This document shows positions 6,853-16,536 of a DNA stretch of 21,853 nt, in pieces. Position 1 is the stretch's first letter. Each line of letters begins with the position of its first letter. Source of the stretch: JBDNJM01 sp041687755 (GTDB lineage Bacteria > Planctomycetota > UBA1135 > GCA-002686595); assembly GCA_041687755.1 (NCBI GenBank), contig JBDNJM010000174.1, positions 1 through 21,853 on the forward strand. Reading direction: 5' to 3'. The notes under the pieces are model-generated. The model was not told the DNA's origin and made no database searches. It worked only from the letters and a program-made list of their open reading frames with translations. A program made the position numbers and the translations under genes.

Positions 6853-8761
6853 GGCGGCCTTCCGGCGCCATCGCCGAATTGACCGAAAACAAGAGGGCAG
6901 TGCCCTCTTGGGCGCGATGGTCGTCTTCGTCGGCATTGCTGGCTTGGTCGCTGCGAGCATCACCCTCTCGACCGTGGAGGTCGAGGAGTCGCGAGACGCG
7001 ATCGACAAAGTCCGCGCACGGTTCGTGAGCGAGGCCGGCGTCGAGGCCGCGATCGCCACGATCGACCAGGCCATCCAGGCCGCCACTTCGTTCGATCCGC
7101 TCGGTGGCATCGAAGCGCTGTTTGCGGGTGGCAACACGATTACTCCGTTCGTCGGTGAGGCGCTCATGAGCGGCGCTTCGCAGGTGGGCGCCTATACCGT
7201 CTCCATGGATCTGGTGAGCCTGAACGACTCGGTCGCCACGATCGATATCACGGCCACGGGTTACCTGCCCAGTGCGCCCGTGCCCGGCGGGCGCCCCGTC
7301 GACGACTGGTCCTCGACCGCCGTGCGCATCGAGTACTCCCTGGGGCCGGCCCAGGTGTTCGACTACGCCTACTTCATCAACAACTGGGGCTGGCTCTACG
7401 GCAATTCGATCTACGTCCTGGGCAACGTCCGCAGCAACGGGCAGTACGACTCCGGCGGCTACGCTCCCACGATCACAGGATCTCCGAGCTACACCGGAGT
7501 CGAGTACACGGCAGCGGCCGGCGGAAACCCCGCGAGCGCCAGCCTCACCGGCTACATCGACGACAACAACGACGGCCTCTACGACGGCGAGGACGGCGGC
7601 ATTTGGTCCGGGTGGGACATCGCCAACTCGCAGAACGTCAAGGGGCTCGGCGGTCAGGCCTCCAATCAGCATGACTTCCAGGGCAGCCTGGAAATGCCTA
7701 ATCTGTCGGACCTGACGCCCTACAAGGAGCAGGCGATCAGCCAAGGCGGCACGGTTTCAATCGCCGGAACGACCTACGTCGAGGGCGTCCTTGGAGACTC
7801 CAACCAAGAGAAGAACAACCTGTATCTCTACGGCACGGAGTCCGACCCGATCGTGATCGACGGACCGATCGTGGCCGAGGGCGACGTCGTCATCCACGGC
7901 TACGTCACCGGGCAAGGCGCAATTTACGCGGGTGGGGACATCTACATCCCCGACTCGGTGGTGTACCTGAACCCGCCCGACGATGATCGCCCGAGCAGCA
8001 ACGCCCAGGCGGAGACGGAGGAGTGGATGGCCGAGAACTGGGACAAGGACTTCCTGGGCCTGTTCTCCGCGGAGAACATCGTCGTGGGCGACTACACGAA
8101 CAGCACCTGGGAGTACTACGTCTCGAACTGGATGAACTCCAGCATGAACAAGTCGGAAGAGGACGCTGGCGAAGACGGCGTCCCGAACACGAAGGCCGGT
8201 CTGGATGGCATCTTCGGCACCTCGGACGACGACGTGCTAGAGGACGATGGAATCTGGACCGTCGAGTACTACACGGACGCCCATGCCGCCATGGGGTACG
8301 TGCCGGACGGCTTCGAGGTTGGAGACGCGATCCCGGGCACGGGTGAGGACATCGACGGCGACGGCCAGTACGACGAAGGCGTCTCCTACTCCGACCTTCC
8401 GACCAAGACGCCCGTCAACCAAGGGCAGTTCGAGGGCAACAACCCGCAGGCTGGGATCTCGAAGTACAGCTCAATCGCTTCGATGTACGCCAACCAGATT
8501 GATGCAGTGCTGTACACGAATCACTCGTTCTCGTGGTGCGTCTTCGGAAGCGAGCCTGCGGTCATCAACGGAGCACTGATCTGCCGGAACGAGAACATCG
8601 TCTACGGCACGCCCAGCTTCTCGACCAACCACGATGCCCGACTGCTGGGTGGGACCTCCGGCCTAGCGGCTGATCTGCTGCCCAGGGTGCTGCGAGCTCC
8701 TGAGATCCTGCGCTGGTCGAGCCTCGACTTCGACCCGAACCTCATCCTCGTCAAGCCGTGA
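6833..8761 (+). CDS. Large GspK/PilX-like pseudopilin with beta-helix-like and acidic calcium-loop-like segments
   Basis: 642 residues from the ATG at 6833, chosen because AGGTGGA lies 7 bases upstream; an ATG at 6812 would add seven residues. The leader ends KQEG before SALLGAMVVFVGIAGLVAAS. Mature position 5 is Gly instead of Glu, as is usual for GspK, and PilX-type 'GSALL' starts look the same. It is much longer than typical GspK (about 300-350 residues). Asp/Asn-rich loops that look calcium-binding occur at about 243-254 (DDNNDGLYDGED), 445-473 (containing GLDGIFGTSDDD) and 506-514 (DIDGDGQYD). Residues about 340-375 (PIVIDGPIVAEGDVVIHGY then GQGAIYAGGDIYI) have the short strand-turn rhythm of a beta-helix. 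The stop overlaps the next gene's GTG. Expected location: tip of a pseudopilus in the inner membrane/periplasm. Confidence 0.8.
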   Translation: MFGCTTEAAFRRHRRIDRKQEGSALLGAMVVFVGIAGLVAASITLSTVEVEESRDAIDKVRARFVSEAGVEAAIATIDQAIQAATSFDPLGGIEALFAGGNTITPFVGEALMSGASQVGAYTVSMDLVSLNDSVATIDITATGYLPSAPVPGGRPVDDWSSTAVRIEYSLGPAQVFDYAYFINNWGWLYGNSIYVLGNVRSNGQYDSGGYAPTITGSPSYTGVEYTAAAGGNPASASLTGYIDDNNDGLYDGEDGGIWSGWDIANSQNVKGLGGQASNQHDFQGSLEMPNLSDLTPYKEQAISQGGTVSIAGTTYVEGVLGDSNQEKNNLYLYGTESDPIVIDGPIVAEGDVVIHGYVTGQGAIYAGGDIYIPDSVVYLNPPDDDRPSSNAQAETEEWMAENWDKDFLGLFSAENIVVGDYTNSTWEYYVSNWMNSSMNKSEEDAGEDGVPNTKAGLDGIFGTSDDDVLEDDGIWTVEYYTDAHAAMGYVPDGFEVGDAIPGTGEDIDGDGQYDEGVSYSDLPTKTPVNQGQFEGNNPQAGISKYSSIASMYANQIDAVLYTNHSFSWCVFGSEPAVINGALICRNENIVYGTPSFSTNHDARLLGGTSGLAADLLPRVLRAPEILRWSSLDFDPNLILVKP

Positions 8762-9270
8762 CCGCCCAACTCTCCTCGTTCGCCTTCGTCCTGCTTTGCG
8801 GTAGTGGATGGGCGCAGTCCAGCACCGAGGCCGGGCCTGTGCCCCCCGCTCCCGACGCGGAACCGCGCATCAGCGCGGAGCAAGAACAGCTTGCCGGCAG
8901 CCGGGATCGCGGGTTCATGCACCCCGAGCTCGATCCGGTGAAGAGCATCGGGAACGAGCTGCTGGGCAACGACTTCCGATCGCGCACACCGCGACTCGGG
9001 AGCAACACGGAAGCGCCGGTCCTAATCGACCAGGACCAGGCCTACCTGCGCCGTATGGCGATGTTTGAGCAGCGCGCGACCTTCAGCTCCTCGATTCCCG
9101 CGGCGCCCTGGTCCGAACACTACGTCGAGCCCGGCGCACAGGACTTCGAGCGGGGTGCCACGCACCCAAACGCAGAGCCGGATGTTCCCGAGCCAGACAG
9201 GACGGGGCTGCTGATGATTCTTGTGGGAGGCGCGGCGCTCATCGCGGTTGGGGTGTACTCCAAGCGCTGA
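8758..9270 (+). CDS. Small secreted/anchored protein of the pseudopilin operon
   Basis: 170 residues from a GTG that overlaps the stop of the GspK-like gene (GTGA). The N-terminus TAQLSSFAFVLLCGSGWAQS looks like a cleavable signal peptide. The middle is hydrophilic and Pro/Glu-rich. The C-terminus TGLLMILVGGAALIAVGVYSKR is a single transmembrane helix ending in Lys/Arg. The protein would therefore be anchored with most of its chain outside the cytoplasm. I recognise no family. Its tight coupling to three pseudopilin genes suggests an accessory or assembly role. No ribosome-binding site is visible, consistent with coupled translation. Confidence 0.72.
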   Translation: MTAQLSSFAFVLLCGSGWAQSSTEAGPVPPAPDAEPRISAEQEQLAGSRDRGFMHPELDPVKSIGNELLGNDFRSRTPRLGSNTEAPVLIDQDQAYLRRMAMFEQRATFSSSIPAAPWSEHYVEPGAQDFERGATHPNAEPDVPEPDRTGLLMILVGGAALIAVGVYSKR

Positions 9271-9314
9271 GAGGCTGTTAAGGATGGCGCGGCCCAGCCG
9301 AACTGCCTCTCAGC
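9266..9314 (+). terminator. Inverted repeat at the end of the pseudopilin operon
   Basis: The arms GCTGAGAGGC (9266-9275) and GCCTCTCAGC (9305-9314) match perfectly over 10 bp, separated by 29 bases. The left arm includes the stop codon of the last pseudopilin-operon gene. No T-run follows. It lies between convergent transcription units and could end transcription in either direction. Confidence 0.5.
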
Positions 9315-9479
9315 TGCCTCTGGGCCCATCGCCTGGGGGCGCTGGAGCGCACAGAGCGCTCATGGATTGCGACTGGCGCGGAGATCTCCACGCCTGCGGG
9401 GCATGGCGCCTGTGACGTCGGCGCGGCACTCCCCCTCACGGCTCTCGGTGCCGTTGGCTATCAATGCTCCACATGGACC

Positions 9480-10565
9480 TCAGGGCCGCTGCTGGAGAAG
9501 CACCAACCGTCCCCCGAAGCCGCAGCACAGGAGCTCGAGCCCAGGGGACTCCACAACGAACTCCCCAGCCGCCAAGTGGTGCAGCGGCTGGCCGTCGTCG
9601 TAGATCTCGATCGCGGCGTAGCCGGAATGGGTCCGGTAGGGCAGGTGGACCTTGCCGCTGTAGCCGGCCGTGGCGTACTCCAAGCCCGCCCTGGCCGGCT
9701 CGAGGTCGGCGACGACGGCGCCGCGCCCCTTGACGCCGCCGGGCTCCACGAACACAACGTCCGCGTCGAGCGGCAGCGCTTGCCCCTCAAGCCCGGCCAA
9801 GCGATAGAGCTCGCCCGCGTTGGACGAGACGAGCAACTCCCCGGCGTCGAAACCGAGCCGCGCCAGGCCGGACGTCCCACGGAAGATCGAACGTCCACCG
9901 CCGGTCCCCTGCAGGATCAAGCTGCCATCCTCACAGGCGATCGCTACTTTGGAACCACAGGGCACCATGCCCTTGGCCGGCGCCGGCAGCGTGCCGACGA
10001 ACCGCTCCGCGACCGCGGGCCAGGACCCGAAGGAAAAGCTCCGCACCTCAAGATCGAAGCCTGCGGCCACAGCCTCCAGCCCGGGCCGATCCGGATCGAA
10101 GTCGAGGACGGCGACGGCGTGCACAAGCGCGCGCGGGCTCGCGATGCGCACCGAGCGCCACGCCCCCCCCTCGCGCCAGAGCACGTAGAGCGCCCCGTCC
10201 CCGCCCGCCTTCTCGCCGCCGGCCAACATCCCGCCCGCGAGGATTTCGTCGCCCGGAAACTGGGGCAGAAGGTCCCCCGTCGCGACCTGGATCAGTTCAC
10301 CGGGCGCCTGCAGTAGCACCTCGCTCTCCCAGCCCTCCGCCGTTCGCCCCACGAGCACGACCTGGCCCTCGGAGGAGACCACGACCGCTTCGAGGCCCGG
10401 TCGGTCCGCCTCGAGGTCACCGATCGCACACCCTCCGAGCTTGCCCTCGACCGTGATCAACTCCACCGCCGTCCAGCTCGCGGTAGGCGGTGGGACGCTC
10501 CGCGCGCAGGCCGTTGCGATCAGTGCCGCCAGGACCGCCACGGCCCGCGCCCTGGACCCGCTCAA
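9480..10565 (-). CDS. FG-GAP/VCBS-repeat-like beta-propeller lipoprotein
   Basis: 361 residues from a TTG at 10565 that overlaps the stop of the upstream flavin reductase (TTGA); an in-frame GTG seven codons later is an alternative. The N-terminus AVAVLAALIATAC is a lipoprotein signal with Cys20 as the lipidation site. At least four repeats share the pattern G/A-D-L/F-x-P-x-R-P-G-x-E, as in AIGDLEADRPGLEAVVVSS, ATGDLLPQFPGDEILAGG, AVLDFDPDRPGLEAVAAG and VVADLEPARAGLEYATAG. Each is followed by beta strands of the type G-E-L-x-x-L. This resembles FG-GAP/VCBS blades of extracytoplasmic propellers. It probably sits on the periplasmic or outer face of a membrane. There are no catalytic motifs. The link to a cytosolic flavin reductase upstream is unexplained. 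Confidence 0.78.
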   Translation of the reverse strand: MSGSRARAVAVLAALIATACARSVPPPTASWTAVELITVEGKLGGCAIGDLEADRPGLEAVVVSSEGQVVLVGRTAEGWESEVLLQAPGELIQVATGDLLPQFPGDEILAGGMLAGGEKAGGDGALYVLWREGGAWRSVRIASPRALVHAVAVLDFDPDRPGLEAVAAGFDLEVRSFSFGSWPAVAERFVGTLPAPAKGMVPCGSKVAIACEDGSLILQGTGGGRSIFRGTSGLARLGFDAGELLVSSNAGELYRLAGLEGQALPLDADVVFVEPGGVKGRGAVVADLEPARAGLEYATAGYSGKVHLPYRTHSGYAAIEIYDDGQPLHHLAAGEFVVESPGLELLCCGFGGRLVLLQQRP

Positions 10566-11158
10566 TTCGACACCCCCGTGCCATGCAGCAACCCGCAGAC
10601 GCGCACCAGCTCCGCCGCCTGGGCCTCGAGTCCCTCGCGTAGCCCCGCGTCGATCACCGTCCCGTCCGCGTCGAGCGCCTTGTGCACCTTAGGCACCGCG
10701 CGCTGTCCGGGCACCACGTGCATCCCGAGGTTGCCCAGGATCGCGCGCAGGTGGACGAGCCCGCGGAGCCCGCCGAGGGCGCCCGGCGAGGCGGCCAGCA
10801 GGCTGGCGACCTTGCCGCGGTAGCAGACGACCGGCGGCTCGTCCGGGGTCGCCGGCCGCGACGCCCAGTCCAGCGCGTTCTTGAGCGCCGCGGTCAGGGA
10901 CGAGTTGTACTCCGGCGAGGCGATCAGCACGCCCTGGGCCGCCGCCAGCTCCTGCTTCAGCCGCAGCGCCCCGGCCGGCAGGCCCGACTCGCGCTCGAGG
11001 TCCTCGCTGAACAGGGGCAGGTCCAGCTCGGCGAGCTCCAGCAGGGTCACGGCCGCGCCGGCGCGCTCCGCGCCCTGCGCTGCCGCGCGAACAATGCAGG
11101 TGTTGTAGGAACCGCGCCGCAGGGATCCGGAGAAGGCCAGGATTCGAAGCTCACTCAT
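10562..11158 (-). CDS. NADPH-dependent FMN reductase
   Basis: 198 residues of the flavodoxin-like FMN_red family (ChrR/ArsH/SsuE-like). GSLRRGSYN (residues about 10-18) is the FMN-phosphate-binding loop, and SPEYNSSLTAALKNALDW (about 80-98) is the second conserved flavin-contacting stretch. Expected role: NAD(P)H-driven reduction of FMN, quinones or oxidised substrates in the cytoplasm. Length is normal. The ATG at 11158 starts MSELRILAFSGS. It is first in a two-gene minus-strand unit with the propeller lipoprotein. A GC-rich hairpin (11175-11192) lies in its 5' leader. Confidence 0.92.
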   Translation of the reverse strand: MSELRILAFSGSLRRGSYNTCIVRAAAQGAERAGAAVTLLELAELDLPLFSEDLERESGLPAGALRLKQELAAAQGVLIASPEYNSSLTAALKNALDWASRPATPDEPPVVCYRGKVASLLAASPGALGGLRGLVHLRAILGNLGMHVVPGQRAVPKVHKALDADGTVIDAGLREGLEAQAAELVRVCGLLHGTGVSN

Positions 11159-11174
11159 GGGCCTTACGGTAGAT

Positions 11175-11192
11175 CCGGGGCCACGCCCCCGG
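11175..11192. promoter_or_regulatory. GC-rich hairpin in divergent promoter region
   Basis: CCGGGG (11175-11180) and CCCCGG (11187-11192) form a 6-bp stem with a 6-base loop. It lies 17 bases upstream of the flavin reductase ATG, within the 182-base divergent spacer shared with the E1 gene. It could be an operator or a leader structure. No consensus promoter is convincing here. Confidence 0.3.
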
Positions 11193-11340
11193 AAGCCTCG
11201 ATCTATAGGTCGGACCAGACACTATTCTGGCGGTCCTCGGTCGGTCGGGGCTGTCGAGCGCACACCGCTCGCTCGGACCCGACGATCGCTCTCCCCGCAC
11301 GGCGCCACAGCGCGTCGCTCTCCGCGACACCCGCCCCCGG

Positions 11341-13634
<2,294 letters not shown>

Positions 13635-13638
<4 letters not shown>

Positions 13639-14627
13639 CGCGCGCCGCGATCGTTTGCCCCGGCCGAGGCTCCTACACGGAGCGCTCGCTCGGCAGCCTG
13701 CCCGCCGACCACCCCTTCGTCGAACAGGCCGATGCCATTCGAGCCGAGTACGACCTGCCGTCCTGCCGCGAGCTCGATGCCGCGACAGCCTTCACGTCGA
13801 GCCGGCACCTGCGCCCCGCCAACGTCTCGGCGCTGATCTTCCTCGTCTCGATGATCGACGGCGAGCAGGCGCGCGCCGATTACGACGTCTGCGCGATCGC
13901 CGGCAACTCGATGGGCTGGTACACCGCGCTGGCCATGGGTGGTGCCCTGTCGTTCGCCGACGGCTTCCGACTCGTCCAGGAGATGGCCCTGCTCCAGGAG
14001 CAGCACGACGAGGGCGGCCAGATCCTGTTCCCGCTCGTCGACGAGGAGTGGCGCGTCGACCCCGCCGCCGTCGAGGCCGTGCGGGTGCTGCTCGAGCAGC
14101 ACCCCGGCGAACTGTTCCCCTCGATCAAGCTCGGCGGATACGCCGTCCTCGCGGGCACCGAGGCCGGCCTGCGCGCCGCCCTCGACGCCCTGCCAAAGGT
14201 CAAGCTCGGCGGCACGCCCTACCCGTTCCGGCTGATGCGCCACGGGCCGTACCACACGTCCCTGCTGGAGCCCGTCGCTGAAGAGGCCGCCCGGCGGCTG
14301 TCCGGTCTCGAATTCCGCGCTCCCGAGGTGCCCCTGATCGACGGCCGCGGGCGGCGCCATACGCCCTGGAACTCCAGCCCCGCGTCGCTGATGAGCTACA
14401 CCCTCGGCGACCAAGTCGTCGAGCCCTACGACCTGTCCTCCTCGCTGTCCGTGATGCTGCGCGAGCACGCGCCCGAGCGCGTCGTCCTCCCCGGCCCGGG
14501 CAACACGCTCGGCGGCGTCGTCGGCCAGGTACTGGTCGCCGAGGGCTGGCGCGGGATTCACTCGAAGGCCGACTTCGGCGCGATCCAGAACAGCGACGAC
14601 CCGATCGTCGTCTCTATGCGCCGCTGA
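13635..14627 (+). CDS. FabD-like acyl (malonyl-CoA:ACP-type) transferase
   Basis: 330 residues from the ATG at 13635, which overlaps the E1 stop (ATGA). The N-terminus AAIVCPGRGSY corresponds to the FabD FPGQGSQ loop, with Gln replaced by Arg. GNSMGW (residues 90-95) is the nucleophile elbow with Ser92, a variant of GHSLG. FRLVQEMALLQE corresponds to the helix carrying the CoA-carboxylate Arg. GPYHTSLLEP supplies His207, the catalytic His. LPGPGNTLGG near the end matches the family's C-terminal oxyanion region. Expected reaction: transfer of an acyl group between CoA and a carrier protein through Ser92. The altered Gln and His-to-Asn elbow suggest an unusual acyl donor. The close coupling with an E1 gene suggests it acts on the acyl unit E1 makes; this is inference. 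Confidence 0.85.
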
Positions 14628-15073
14628 TGTCCACCGTTCCCGCCCTGCTCCTCGTTGGCACCCTCGCTGCCTGTGCCGTGCCTCTGCGCAGCCTGGATCC
14701 GACCCGCGCCATCGCCGAGGAAGAGCGCTTCGAGCTGCTGCGCCAAGGCGGCTTCGAGGTCTTCACCGCGCCAAGCATTCGCCGTGAGCCCGCGTTCCTC
14801 GAGGCGACCTTCGTCGCCCGCGAGCTCGCCGGCGAATCGGCCGCGGCCCGCCTCACCGAGTTCAGCGTCGTCACCTGGATCGACACCGACCGCGACGGCG
14901 TCCAGGACCCGAACGAGCGAGCCCGCGAGGACCGCGTGATCGAGCCCTCCGGCATGCGCGGCGCCGTGCTCCAGGTCGTGACGCCCTACGAGCCCGGCTT
15001 TCCGGTGCGCTTCCGGCTCGAGACGACCCTCGACGGCATTGCGGTCCTGCGCGAAGGCGAACTCGCCTACTAG
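14627..15073 (+). CDS. Small lipoprotein with an acidic calcium-loop-like motif
   Basis: 148 residues. The ATG shares its A with the preceding TGA (TGATG is read as overlapping stop/start). The N-terminus STVPALLLVGTLAAC is a lipoprotein signal with Cys at residue 16. The body is beta-rich. WIDTDRDGVQDPNE (about residues 84-97) has the D-x-D-x-D-G spacing of a calcium-binding loop, as in EF-hand or thrombospondin type-3 repeats. I recognise no family. Its place at the end of the E1/acyltransferase operon is clear from the overlaps, but its role is not. Confidence 0.72.
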   Translation: MSTVPALLLVGTLAACAVPLRSLDPTRAIAEEERFELLRQGGFEVFTAPSIRREPAFLEATFVARELAGESAAARLTEFSVVTWIDTDRDGVQDPNERAREDRVIEPSGMRGAVLQVVTPYEPGFPVRFRLETTLDGIAVLREGELAY

Positions 15074-15168
15074 TCTTCGCCTCGCTGGGGGTCCATACGA
15101 TCCGCTCTGGCCGCGCGATCCCAGAGTTCCCTGCCAACGACGGCGGCGGGCCCCTAGGATCGCCAGTC

Positions 15169-16536
15169 GTGAAGTCCTTCTGGTACGGCCTGTTCCGCTC
15201 GGTCACGGGCGTGCTCTATCGCATCGTGCGGCTCGGGGCTGAGGTGCCCGAGAGCGGGCCCGTGCTGGTGGTGGGCAACCACCCCAACGGGCTGGTTGAT
15301 CCGGCGCTGCTGCTGCACCTCACCGCGCGCGACATTCGTTTTCTGGGCAAGGCCCCACTGCTCGATGTTCCGGTCCTCGGCCGGATCCTGAAGGCGATGG
15401 GCCTGCTGCCCGTGTACCGCGCCCAGGACGGCCACGACACCGAGGAGAACGTGCGCACCTTCTCGGCCGTTTGGGACTCGCTCGGCCGAGGGGACCTGAT
15501 CGTGCTGTTCCCCGAAGGCATCAGCCACAACGAGCCGGGACTGCAGCGGCTCAAGACAGGCTCCGCTCGCATGGCGCTCGGGACCAATCCGAGCCTCGCG
15601 GGTGAAGTCCGCATCGTTCCCGTCGGACTGGTCTACGCCTCGAAGGCCGAGTTCCGCAGTCGCGTCGCGCTGCAGGTCGGTGAGCCCATCAGCGTCGGTG
15701 AATTCCGCACGCCCGAGGGCGCCGAAGATCGCGCGGCCGTGCAGGCGCTCACCGACCGCATCGGCCATGGTCTGAGTCAGGTCACCATCGACCTCGAAGA
15801 CTGGGACGAGCTCCCGCTCGTGAAGCTAGCGGAGCGCATCTGGAAGCCGGCCCCCGGCTCCGAGCGCATTGCGCGCATGTCCGGACTCGCCGAGGGCATC
15901 AAGACCCTGCGCGAGCGCGATCCGGTCCGCCTCGCCGAATTCCGCCGCGGTATCGAAGAGTTCGCCCTGGCGTTGGCCAAGTTCGGCGTTGAGCCGGACG
16001 ATCTCGACCGCGACTACAGCCCGGGCCGCGTGCTCAGCTTCTCGCTGCGCAGCGCCACGGAAGCCCTGCTCGGGGTCCCGCTCTCCGGCCTAGCGGTCCT
16101 GTACTGGTGGCCGCCGAACCAGCTCGTCGCCCTAGCCCTGCGGCGCGCGAAGCCGACCCAGGACATCGTCGCCACGATTAAGGGCCTGGGCGGACTGGTG
16201 TTCTACAGCCTGTGGCACCTCGCCGTGACCGCGCTGACCTGGCGCCTGCTCGGCGGCCTCGCTGCTGCGGCCGTTCTGATGCTGCTGCCGCCCCTGACGT
16301 ACCTCGGGATCCGCTTCTTCGAGCGCCACCGCGCCGCCTACCGCGAAGCCCGGGTGTTCGCGCGCATCGCGCCGGAGCCGCGCCTGCGCAAGGCCCTGAT
16401 CGAACAGCGCGCCGCCATCTCGGCGGAGCTCGACGCCATGGCGCGCGACCTCCGCAGGCCCGATCAGTCGCCCGATTCCTGCGAGTCCTCGGGCAATTCC
16501 ACGGGCACCGGCGCCTCCCCGGTCTCGTCGGCGTAG
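15169..16536 (+). CDS. PlsC-type 1-acylglycerol-3-phosphate acyltransferase with C-terminal membrane domain
   Basis: 455 residues from a GTG at 15169 (AGGA 8-9 bases upstream). The acyltransferase block signatures are NHPNGLVDP (residues 37-45; H38 and D44 form the catalytic pair), FLGKAPLL (block II), FPEGISHNEPGLQRLKTG (114-131, block III) and VRIVPVGLVY (block IV). The His and Asp are five residues apart instead of the standard four, as in the related NHPNG-type subgroup. About residues 300-390 hold two or three hydrophobic helices. The protein thus probably sits at the cytoplasmic membrane and acylates lysophosphatidate or a related lipid. The last 24 codons are Ser/Pro-rich and overlap the convergent sulfatase-fold gene by 73 bases, so the tail is probably dispensable. 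A member of the 1-acyl-sn-glycerol-3-phosphate acyltransferase family; exact substrate unproven. Confidence 0.88.
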   Translation: MKSFWYGLFRSVTGVLYRIVRLGAEVPESGPVLVVGNHPNGLVDPALLLHLTARDIRFLGKAPLLDVPVLGRILKAMGLLPVYRAQDGHDTEENVRTFSAVWDSLGRGDLIVLFPEGISHNEPGLQRLKTGSARMALGTNPSLAGEVRIVPVGLVYASKAEFRSRVALQVGEPISVGEFRTPEGAEDRAAVQALTDRIGHGLSQVTIDLEDWDELPLVKLAERIWKPAPGSERIARMSGLAEGIKTLRERDPVRLAEFRRGIEEFALALAKFGVEPDDLDRDYSPGRVLSFSLRSATEALLGVPLSGLAVLYWWPPNQLVALALRRAKPTQDIVATIKGLGGLVFYSLWHLAVTALTWRLLGGLAAAAVLMLLPPLTYLGIRFFERHRAAYREARVFARIAPEPRLRKALIEQRAAISAELDAMARDLRRPDQSPDSCESSGNSTGTGASPVSSA

